Assembly (NCBI GenBank): GCA_032718475.1
Contig: JAUCBJ010003620.1
Span: 1-20,001, forward strand
Direction of reading: 5' to 3'
Length of the DNA: 20,001 nucleotides
From: Nemertoderma westbladi
Lineage: Eukaryota; Xenacoelomorpha; Nemertodermatida; Nemertodermatidae
The position numbers were made by a program, and so were the translations under genes. Positions 8,864 to 16,117 of this stretch are shown here, one piece after another (within the stretch, counting starts at the first letter, position 1; each line of letters opens with the position of its first letter). The notes beneath the pieces were generated by a model that saw nothing but the letters and a program-made list of their open reading frames with translations, was not told the DNA's origin and ran no database searches.

Positions 8864-9160
8864 GACTGTTCTTAACTTCGCACATTCGTATTTTTCATTT
8901 TGTAAGGTAAACGGACCGCTTGTATCCAGATAAGTTGTATCCAATTTTCCTTTCGTAGCTCAGAAAGTGATCTTTTGCATCCCGATTTTACATTTTATAT
9001 CCAAGTTTTATTTATGGGTTTTATCAATGCAATTACATTAAAAGAATTAAAGGAATTAAAAGAAAAACAAACAAAACGTTTCTTTTATAATTTTGAAAAA
9101 ACTTGTCTAGATACAACTTGTCCTGTAACCATCTTTAACTTTTGTTTATTGCTTTGATGC
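8864..9160 (+). repeat. Foldback element body, copy A (short form)
   Basis: The first 175 bases (8864-9038) match 9286-9460 with only three mismatches by eye. The last part (about 9049-9160) matches 10079-10204, apart from a short extra segment in the second copy. The 618-bp block present in copy B is missing here, so this copy is either a deletion derivative or the state before an insertion. It ends GCTTTGATGC and is followed at once by a new left end (GGTGTTCGGACACTT at 9161) instead of the right-end array. A 60-codon frame at 8975-9157 shows no family likeness. Confidence 0.85.
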
Positions 9161-9285
9161 GGTGTTCGGACACTTCCCCCCCGGACACTTCCCCCCCGGA
9201 CAGTTCCCCCCCCCGCTCAAGTAGGACACTTCCCCCCCGGACACTTCCCCCCCAGACACTTCCCCCCCACGGACACTTCCCCCCC
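9161..9285 (+). repeat. Second left terminal array of the foldback element
   Basis: Begins GGTGTTCGGACACTT like the element's outer left end, then GGACACTTCCCCCCC units, one GGACAGTTCC variant, a CCGCTCAAGTA spacer, and the same last three units as copy A before GACTGATC. Confidence 0.88.
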
Positions 9286-10204
9286 GACTGATCTTAACTT
9301 CGCACATTCGTATTTTTCATTTTGTAAGGTAAACGGACCGTTTGTATCCAGATAAGTTGTATCCAATTTTCCTTTCGTAGCTCAGAAAGTAATCTTTTGC
9401 ATCCCGATTTTACATTTTATATCCAAGTTTTATTTATGGGTTTTATCAATGCAATTACATCGTATTGTTTGCTAATCTTTAAACAATTAATTATATTAGA
9501 TGACCAATAAATTCCATCCCCGGAATGATATACTGTTTTTATTAACTATAGAATTATAATAATTAATTGTTTTAATTATAGGTATTATTATGTTATAGTC
9601 TTCTTCAAATTGTAGCAGATGGGGATGAATATTATTGTTGCAATCAAAATTATACCTCTCCAGGGTAAAATCGACATGCGTCGACCTGTATTCTGTGTTC
9701 AGCATTACATATTGATATACATATTACTACTATACATACTATATAGATATTATACACACTACATATTAAATTTCCTGGTTACTTGCAATATTTTTAATAG
9801 GATTTTGTTGAATTATATAATATTGTAGTAATTTATATATTAAATTGGTTAACATTCAATACAGCTCCTACTTTAGGCTTAGTCAATTTATTATCTGATG
9901 ATACAAACATGAATTAATTATTTCAAAGTGGTCTTAAGTCTTTCACCACGGGCACTCAGGGAAATGCCGGGGTCTGGGGGCGATAACCCCCATGAAAAGA
10001 AGCGGGGGTTTGGGGGCGGTAGCCCCAAACAAAAGAAGCGGGGGTTTGGGGGCGGCAGCCCCCAATTAAAATAAATTTAAAGGAATTAAAAGAAAAACAA
10101 ACAAAATTTGACTATAAAAATGTTTCTTTTATAATTTTGAAAAAACTTGTCTAGATACAACTTGTCCTGTAACCATCTTTAACTTTTGTTAATTGCTTTG
10201 ATGC
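9286..10204 (+). repeat. Foldback element body, copy B (long form with 618-bp inner block)
   Basis: Left part 9286-9460 and right part 10079-10204 match copy A closely. Between them lies an extra AT-rich block (9461-10078). I see no transposase frame in it. The frames at 9496-9705 (minus) and 9619-9828 (plus) are short and lack family resemblance. The block ends with the G-rich repeat described separately. Confidence 0.8.
9966..10068 (+). repeat. Three 36-bp G-rich repeats with hairpin potential
   Basis: Units start at about 9966, 10002 and 10038. Each contains GGGG, a short spacer, GGGGGCG and a complementary CCCC, so that TTTGGGG and CCCCAAA can pair around a GCGGTAG loop. Units are joined by an A-rich AAAAGAAG segment. 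Each unit also has neighbouring G runs compatible with a G-quadruplex on the plus strand. Confidence 0.85.
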
Positions 10205-10501
10205 ACCCAGATTAATTTTAACACTTTAACTGGGGGGGAAGTGTCCGGGGGGCAAGTGTCCGGGGGGGAAGTGTCCTACTTGGGCGGGGGGGAAGTGTCC
10301 GGGGGGGAAGTGTCCGGGGGGGAAGTGTCCTACTTGGGCGGGGGGGAAGTGTCCGGGGGGGAAGTGTCCTAGATCCTTTGATGCACCCAGATTAATTTTA
10401 ACACTTTATTTGGGGGGGAAGTGTCCGGGGGGCAAGTGTCCGGGGGGGAAGTGTCTGGGGGGAAGTGTCCTACTTTGGCGGGGGGGAAGTGTCCTAGATC
10501 C
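10205..10501 (-). repeat. Right terminal arrays of the foldback element, with a 180-bp duplication
   Basis: Inverted GGGGGGAAGTGTCC units, with TACTTGGGCGGGG spacers that are the inverse of the CCGCTCAAGTA spacer on the left. The segment starting TTTGATGCACCCAGATTAAT at 10197 recurs exactly 180 bases later at 10377, so the right end is present twice: one end at 10376 (TAGATCC) and one at 10501 (TAGATCC). Confidence 0.88.
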
Positions 10502-10510
10502 GTTTATGAT
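10502..10510 (+). repeat. Putative 9-bp target duplication, right copy
   Basis: GTTTATGAT directly after the final TAGATCC of the foldback element. Eight of nine bases agree with the left copy. Confidence 0.6.
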
Positions 10511-11071
10511 TATTGATAGCAACAATGTGTTGGCAAGCTGTATTTTTCGAGGTGTTTGTTATTATCCGTTTATTCCGTTTATGTTATATACTTTACCTTT
10601 AAAGTTAGAAGTAGTCTTGCATAGCCCGGTATCGACTTCCTCCACTTGCTATCTCTCTATATGGGGTTCTGTAGATGAGAGCAATTTATCAAGGGATGAA
10701 ATTGACTTTCTCGTATATAATTAAAAAATATCCTTTATTTATTTTATCTACTTTATTTTACCCTATAAAGTTTTCGATAACGCCGTACAACCTTTTTTTG
10801 ATTGATCGGGTGAACTCAATATCGGCGTTTATTTCGCCAGCAATATAAGGCATATAATTATGCTAATATTACGTCATAGATTTAGTTATCCATATTAAAT
10901 ATTATTACTTTAATAAATAAAATAAAAAAACGCTTATAATCTATAAAACAATATAGATTTATAAAACTGCCAACTGAAAATTGTTCTTCCCTTTATATCT
11001 GGTCTAAGCAATATAATACTGTAATTTTTATGAGCGGAAAGTTGAATGTTTATGTGTGAACTGGGACTTAG
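10511..11071. other. Right interior of the outer element, no gene recognised
   Basis: About 560 bases of AT-rich sequence between the foldback element and the right TIR. A plus frame that starts within the right-end array and ends at 10724 has a non-repetitive second half, but no family resemblance. On the minus strand, around 10780-10870, there is a short coding-like segment (MPYIAGEINADIEFTRSI) that I cannot assign. Confidence 0.4.
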
Positions 11072-11122
11072 TTATTTGAAAGTTGATAGTTCAATGTTGA
11101 GAGCTAATGTGTGACCCGGGCC
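11072..11122 (-). repeat. Right terminal inverted repeat of the outer element
   Basis: Mirror copy of the left end: on the plus strand it ends ATGTGTGACCCGGGCC, followed by TAA at 11123-11125. A further inverted GTGTGAAC and GAAAGTTGAA pair at 11037-11066 matches the left subterminal repeats. Confidence 0.8.
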
Positions 11123-11261
11123 TAAATCTGTTTAGTTATTCTATTGCTTTTAAACATACCTGTTTTTGTCGTAAAATCTCATCTCAATTTTCAAATAAAA
11201 TCCAAAGTCTCCAAAGTCCAATCACTTGGTAGATTTCAATACTTGAAGTATTTTGTTTCAG

Positions 11262-11489
11262 AGAGAAGTTAAAGAGAAATGGAAATTCTCAGGAGAGGTG
11301 GTTATTTCTGTACAGGGGATGGGTGGAAAACCTATATCTCAGTTAAGAACACGCCCTGCTAATGTATTCTGTGAAAACCAGGGATTCCAAGATGAGTTTC
11401 GAGATGGTTCTATTGTATACCATAGAGAATATATTGAAGATGTTGTGCTTGAAAGGCACAGTTCTATCAAATCGATCACCCACCTATAA
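11262..11489 (+). CDS. Candidate terminal exon, unknown protein (75 codons)
   Basis: A good 3' splice site, TATTTTGTTTCAG, ends at 11261 and is followed by a frame of 75 codons to the TAA at 11487-11489. An AATAAA signal follows at 11690-11695, so this could be the last exon of a plus-strand gene. The peptide starts REVKEKWKFSGEVVISVQG and has mixed composition. It contains GMGGKPISQLRTRP and FRDGSIVYHREYIEDVV, which look like globular protein rather than random translation. I do not recognise the family. No upstream exon is seen; the nested transposons occupy the 5.6 kb just upstream and would lie in the intron. The exon could also come from an unrecognised mobile element. Confidence 0.45.
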   Translation, partial: REVKEKWKFSGEVVISVQGMGGKPISQLRTRPANVFCENQGFQDEFRDGSIVYHREYIEDVVLERHSSIKSITHL

Positions 11490-12120
11490 CTCAACTGCAA
11501 CAAACCATACATTATGAGTACATTAGTAAAGTTAACATTATTGGCGGGGTGGGGGGGGGGGGGGGGTGGCAGGGGGTGTTGCTGATTCGTCCAACCCTGC
11601 TTATTTCCAAAATTCACTTCCTTACTGTTTGCTCTTTTCTTCTCTTTACTTTTATACTTTCTTATATATTTTGAATTAATTGTATTTTAAATAAATGAAC
11701 TGCATATTGCTGGAAAGTTGCGCAAGAAAATTTTTTCACAATTTATTGAATATTTTTTTATTTTTTTGCGAAATTCTTCTTTTATTCAGAAACATACAAC
11801 AATAAATTTGATTTTATATAGTAGAAACAGTTCTTAACCATATTACCACTGGGGAGCACGGGGGGGGGGGGGGGGGGGGTGCGATTCGGCCCATCCACTC
11901 TATTTTTGTAAACGTTTAATGATATCCTACGAAATTTGGGATGTAAATGAAAGAATTATCGAATAACATTTTCAAAAATAAAAGAAGAAAATTTCATAAG
12001 CTGGGTATAATAATTTTCCCGAAAAATAGAAGTACTCCTAGGACCAAATTTAAAATTTATTGGTATTCTAAAAACTAATAGTGTGGCATTTAACTGGATA
12101 TTTTTTGTGCAACTTAGAAT
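11490..12120. other. AT-rich non-coding stretch with two long G runs
   Basis: Contains G runs of 16 (11551-11566) and 20 (11860-11879) bases. Each is followed by a similar phrase (GATTCGTCCAACCC and GATTCGGCCCATCC), which suggests two copies of one small repeat. A GGACCAAATTT phrase at about 12031 recurs at about 12598 and hints at the repeat family described next. Confidence 0.5.
11690..11695 (+). promoter_or_regulatory. Possible polyadenylation signal AATAAA
   Basis: Canonical hexamer about 200 bases after the stop of the candidate terminal exon. In AT-rich DNA such hexamers are common, so the link is tentative. Confidence 0.3.
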
Positions 12121-12440
12121 TGAGCATGGCACTTCAAATTTTTAAAAATTCGATACTCGAGAAATACACCAAAGTTGAGATTTTGACGCATTTTTATAGG
12201 TTTTCTGGACCACTACTGAAAGGATTGAAAGTAATAAAGAAGCTTTAAGTCTTAGTGGTTCTCCATTTTTGGTGCACCTAAATTAGGGCGTGGCAATAAG
12301 TCTTGAGGCTTCTTCTATATTACTTTCAATCGATTCAGCGGTCCATAAAACTTACATAAATGCGATGAAATCAAAATCAATATTATTATTAGTATTTTCC
12401 GAATATCGTAATTTTGAAAATTTGAAGTGCCACGCCCTAA
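12121..12440. repeat. Imperfect long inverted repeat with arms of about 135 bases
   Basis: The left arm (12121-12256) pairs with the reverse complement of the right arm (about 12293-12440). Paired landmarks are GGCACTTCAAATTTT near 12128 with the inverse near 12427, GGATTGAAAGTAATA near 12221 with the inverse near 12317, and TAAGTCTT-type ends. The loop carries GGTGCACCTAAATTAGGGCG, which itself recurs inverted at about 12432-12452. The region could be a small palindromic non-autonomous transposon or part of a dispersed module family; modules of similar type occur at 19100-19670. Confidence 0.75.
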
Positions 12441-12452
12441 TTTTGGTGCACC

Positions 12453-13248
12453 AAAAATGACGTACCAATACACTTACATGCTTATATAGAGTGCTCCATA
12501 CGAATCAGAATCAATAAAAAAAGCTTACAAACATAAATATTTACGAACTCACGAATGACCTTGTAAAATTCTAAAATTTCAAAACAATTTGTGCTGGGGA
12601 CCAAATTTTGAGGTAGCACCCACATCAGAAGGAGAAATGCAATTTGCAACGCCGTATTTTTGGGAAAGATGCGCCATTAAATTGACCAATTATCATAAAA
12701 AATTGGACAGGTACATAATGTTGTTCAATAGTTACAGCAATAAAAACTAGATTTATAGAAAAATTTATTTTTTAGTTACATATATAAAGATGTTTTAAAA
12801 ATATTTTCTTATCTTTATTTAGTTTTATTATTGGTTGCAATATCTTCTGGATATTTCATATTTCTTTGGAACAATTTCCCTTTATTCGTTAAATTCGACC
12901 TAACATTCAATTGGTTTATCATCGACTAACTTGTTTACAAGTATGAACAGGTGTATGCACGCACATCAAGTTTATTTGCCTGCTATACGCGATTGATAAA
13001 ATAAACTTGTAAACTTGTAATGAATCTGAGTCTCTGATTGTAAGAATGAACGTTGTTTTTTGAAGTTAGTTTTTACAATTTAGGTTGATTGTAAAATGAA
13101 CTAAAATTATAGCAATCTAATCATTAAATAATGTACACACAATGAAAGTCATCATAAAATTAAATAAACTATAATAAATAAAAAATAAATACTTTCAATG
13201 ATATTGTTAATACATTATAATATTATCATTGATGAACTTCATAGAACT
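12453..13248. other. AT-rich non-coding stretch
   Basis: No coding region recognised. A short perfect inverted pair, CAAGTTTATTT and AAATAAACTTG (about 12968-13008), could form a hairpin with a loop of about 20 bases. Confidence 0.4.
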
Positions 13249-13256
13249 TATAAATG

Positions 13257-13576
13257 CAGGGACGGATTAAGGGGGGGGGGGGGGGGGGGGGCAACAGGGG
13301 CAGCTGCCGGGGGCAAAAAATTATTATTATTTAAAATTTATAAGAATAAAAAAAATGTAAGCGGAACTCACCGCTTTTTTCACTGATTTTCAATTAATTT
13401 GAATTTCACTGAATTTCAATTCAACTTATTTGTACCAACGGGGACCATTGCAACGGGGAGCGTTGGGAACATTGTTTGCAATTGGTTTTCGTGGGGGGGG
13501 GGGGGGGGGGGGGTGCTTGGGGCCCGTAAGTTGCGACTGCCACGCCGGGGGCCCAAAAATTGAATATCCGTCCCTG
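13257..13576. mobile_element. hAT-type MITE, 320 bp, with perfect 8-bp target duplication
   Basis: The element begins CAGGGACGGATTA and ends ATATCCGTCCCTG, so short imperfect terminal inverted repeats are plain. The 8-base TATAAATG is present directly on both sides (13249-13256 and 13577-13584) without mismatch. CAGRG-type TIRs with an 8-bp duplication are the hallmark of the hAT superfamily. The interior has two 21-base G runs on the same strand (13271-13291 and 13493-13513) and GGCCC-rich ends, but no transposase. Reading frames crossing the G runs are artefacts. Confidence 0.93.
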
Positions 13577-13770
13577 TATAAATGCCATTTCATATAAACC
13601 AACTGCGTTTGCCGTTTGGATTATGGGGGTAGATAACACAGCACTTAATTAGATATCACCAATATACTATAAAACAAATAATACTCGATAGGCAGCATTT
13701 CAAAAACTTGTATTAAATGTAAACGTAAAAGGTAAATGTTAAAACAATGTATTAAATGTATAAATTTAAA

Positions 13771-13992
13771 TCAGATAGAATAATCTACTCCTAATATCAT
13801 ATTGGCAAATTCAAGATAATCCAATTTACCATCATCATTTGTATCATATTCCACAAAAAGATCATCCACTTCTTCTTCGGTGAGACTATCTCCAACTTCT
13901 GTAAGTGCTCTTCGAAGTTCTTGTTTATCAACAAATCCATTCCCATCGCGATCAAATTTACGAAAACAGTCAACTAATTCTTGAACAGTAAT
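13771..13992 (-). CDS. Last exon of a calmodulin-like EF-hand protein gene
   Basis: On the minus strand a 3' splice site (TTGTATTGTTTCAG) ends at 13993, and the exon opens with codon ATT at 13992. It gives 73 residues to the TGA at 13771-13773. Two canonical EF-hand loops are visible: DRDGNGFVDKQE (acids at 1, 3, 9 and 12, N at 5, G at 6) and DTNDDGKLDYLE. Both are flanked by the expected helices (VDCFRKF; LRRALTEVGDSLTEEEVDDL; FANMILG). All key calcium ligands are present, so both sites should bind calcium. The spacing and wording resemble the C-terminal lobe of calmodulin or troponin C, but the protein is not calmodulin itself. Earlier exons must lie to the right, perhaps beyond the window, because none was found in 14000-20001. 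No canonical AATAAA follows closely; AATACA variants occur. Confidence 0.85.
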   Translation of the reverse strand: MTVQELVDCFRKFDRDGNGFVDKQELRRALTEVGDSLTEEEVDDLFVEYDTNDDGKLDYLEFANMILGVDYSI

Positions 13993-14001
13993 CTGAAACA
14001 A

Positions 14002-14600
14002 TACAATTAATCATTACACAATAAATAACATAAATTAATAAGCATTTATCACACAGTACCTGGTATGTCACCACCCACTGTTCTAAACTGGTACCATGTA
14101 CATCATGAAGGACATACTATCCACTCTGTGCTTAAACCATAGAGCAGTAGGCGGGTGATTAGAGCACCAGAGATCAGAGCACCGAGAGCAGTCTGTGTAT
14201 AATGATGCACTGCACAGTAGGCTTGGTTACTGTTATTAGTTACTACTTGAATAGGCATATAGATAGGGACTTTCCATGCATTCAAAATCCATCCCTCTCC
14301 AGGGGAATTTCGACGCCAATAACTGGATGTTCAATGAGTTTCGTTTATTGTTTTGGTTAGAACAACATGCCACTGTAACCTGCTCCTTTCACCAAGATGG
14401 GATTTGCGTCCAGTCCCTCTCCCGTGTCTCTCAATAGAAGACCTTACATTAAAGCTGTGAACAGCTGATCTCATCAGCCAATACTACAGTGTATTGGAGT
14501 CGGATACCAAATTGCCACCGCCTATATGTTATGGCTTTGGCATTGATTTAGTAGAAGTTTATCGTTTAGTATACAGTATTGATCACACGCCTAGAACAAC
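14002..14600. other. Intron or intergenic DNA, possibly retroposon body
   Basis: No coding region recognised. The stretch 14390-14640 has the non-AT-rich, word-like composition of a SINE and runs directly into the tail feature at 14601. A weak tRNA-like phrase (GGTGATTAGAGCACC, near 14152) might be a promoter A box, but no B box with usual spacing was found. Confidence 0.35.
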
Positions 14601-14650
14601 GTGTATATAGCGCCTTATAAATACTCTTCATAATAATAATATCTATATAT
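14601..14650 (+). repeat. Retroposon-like 3' tail (TATAGCGCC ... (ATA)n)
   Basis: GTGTATATAGCGCCTTATAA is followed by TACTC and then ATAATAATAATA. A GCGC-TATAAAT motif before an ATT/ATA microsatellite is a common 3' end of LINEs and SINEs in invertebrates and fish. The orientation is plus. It resembles the inverse of the tail at about 18371-18400. Confidence 0.45.
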
Positions 14651-14869
14651 AAATTGATAATTTGTGCTGAGGGAAATATTGTAGGTTACATATTATGACG
14701 ACCAGATGAACAGGACATGCGTGCGTAACGATGCTTGGTGTAAATGAAACAAGTATTGTGGCTGAACTACTAGGTTTATCAGAACTAGGTTTTAGGATAA
14801 ACCGAACTGAGCAGTTTTTCAACTGGCGCATGATGAACTCAACATCTTTCCATAGATAATCAATGTTAT

Positions 14870-16117
14870 CTAGGAATTCAGTTGAGATTTATTCCTTGCA
14901 AGGATCACATTAATGGGATGTTCATTGTGAGGAAGTTCGCTGAGTTTCCCCAAAGTCAGAAGTGATCGCCCATAGGATCCAAATGTAACAGCCTTGTGAG
15001 AAGCGAAGAAAATGCAGCCACTTGAAACTCGAAATATTCCAAATTCACCTTCAAGAAGATCCTGCTCAAATTCACCAACCAAAAAATACGTAAACCCTAC
15101 CCCGAGCAGGTACTTAGAAATATGTATAAGTCCACGAGTAGAACTTATGAGTGCTTGGCGAGTGTCAGGTATGAATGTATCAAAGCTGCAAACTCCAGTT
15201 CCAGGTATTATATATAGCCTCGAATTCGTCTGCAAAGGTTTCCAGGCGGGATGATATGGCTTCACTTTCAGGTCCAGGTATTGCTTGTTGGGGTCGTTAA
15301 ATCTTTCAGGCTCCAACGTGGTTTTAACATTAACTAACTTCCACCAATGTAGAAATTCTTCCAGGATGTAAATAGTACCAGTTACATCCTATTTTTCCAT
15401 AGTTTTCAGAGCAACGATTGTTCAGTCGCTTAACACATTCAAAACAAGTTAGATGTTATGTTTCTTGGAGTTGCATCAGATAAACTGCTGACTTTGTAAG
15501 CATTGTGGTATGTATAATTGCAGTAGATTCAACCTTGGAGAACTCTTCAATATCTTTCCAGTAGCCCGAATTCCCAATGTAGCATAAGGTTTACTCGAGT
15601 CGTAGTTGGGAAAACTACTAAAAAACGCCTGGTTGACATGAAGATTATCTGTAAACGTATATGTAGAACATTAAGTACCTTGTCCATTTGAAATTTGGCC
15701 ATGAGATTTGATACAGGAGTCATATCAACCATCACAGCAGGACTGCCATGCAGACAGCTTCACCATGATGCAGAGAACAGTCGTCATCATGGCTCCAGGA
15801 TTATCAGCAGCATAACCAAATACCGAGTGACTGTGGTAGATCAAACCTGGCTTAATCTTTATTTCATCAACAAGAATGGTAGTAAATCACTGCATCTCAC
15901 ACGTAACTTTTCCAAGTACAGCCCATATCATCAACTCCCCAGAAATATGACTCTCCAAATCTCGTACTTTACAATGGCTGGGAAGGATGACAAGCTGGTG
16001 AAAAGTGCTGTATGGCATTCTCGGATGAGCTTGGGTAGCAACCAACCAGTCATTAGGTGAGACAATAAGTTTAATTGTTCTTTCTTTTATCCATCTTCTT
16101 GCTTTCTGAGTCAACAA
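14870..16117 (-). pseudogene. P-element-like (THAP9-type) transposase relic
   Basis: Several frames together follow the order of P-element-like transposases. Near 15839-15880: ILVDEIKIKPGLI, the first catalytic DE region, then FGYAADNPGA. About 15650-15735: a VVMVD-type strand. About 15375-15480: NSKKHNI and LVLNVLSD with stops. About 15310-15375: LEEFLHWWKLVNVKT. The frame 14870-15316 then carries the RFNDPN segment, a long helix, YFLVGEFEQDLLEGEFGIF and RVSSG, the conserved LTG..QTD.LE..FG.YR.LSG block near the C-terminus. Stops and frameshifts occur throughout, so it is dead. The THAP DNA-binding domain that should lie upstream (16118-16800) was not recognised, and no terminal repeats were found. 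It probably inserted into an intron of the EF-hand gene, in the same orientation. Confidence 0.75.

Larger units (their letters stand above)
5767..10501. mobile_element. Foldback-type element with tandem-repeat inverted termini
   Basis: The left end starts GGTGTTCAGACACT and goes into arrays of GGACACTTCCCCCC. The right end is the inverse: arrays of GGGGGGAAGTGTCC ending GTGTCCTAGATCC. The flanks are GTTTATGTT (5758-5766) and GTTTATGAT (10502-10510), an 8 of 9 match that I read as a target duplication. Foldback elements (Drosophila FB, sea urchin TU) have inverted ends built of short tandem repeats, and Mutator-like elements give 8-10-bp duplications, so either affinity is possible. A BEL/Pao element is inserted in the left array. 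The body exists twice (8864-9160 and 9286-10204), with a second left end at 9161 and two right ends (10376 and 10501). No transposase frame is visible. Confidence 0.7.
5509..11122. mobile_element. Outer non-autonomous DNA transposon, PIF/Harbinger-like termini
   Basis: The ends are inverted copies of each other. The left end begins GGTCTGGGTCACACATGAGC, and the reverse complement of the right end begins GGCCCGGGTCACACATTAGC. Similarity continues for about 50 bases and includes several CTTTCAACTTTCAA sub-repeats. Both ends are flanked directly by TAA (5506-5508 and 11123-11125). A TWA target duplication with TIRs beginning GG is typical of PIF/Harbinger, so I infer that class. A piggyBac-type TTAA target would also nearly fit (TTAA left, TAAA right). 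Without the inner foldback element the transposon would be only about 0.87 kb, and I recognise no transposase in it, so it is probably a MITE-like copy that was later invaded. Confidence 0.7.

Noticed and set aside
8729-8944. Minus frame crossing the long C run
   Set aside because: Its polyglycine core comes from the homopolymer and its ends from the LTR and foldback body.
13198-13639. Plus and minus frames across the G runs of the hAT MITE
   Set aside because: Polyglycine and polyproline artefacts of the 21-base runs.
14100-14300. Possible tRNA gene or SINE promoter around GGTGATTAGAGCACC
   Set aside because: No cloverleaf can be drawn and no GGTTCGANTCC B box lies at the required distance.
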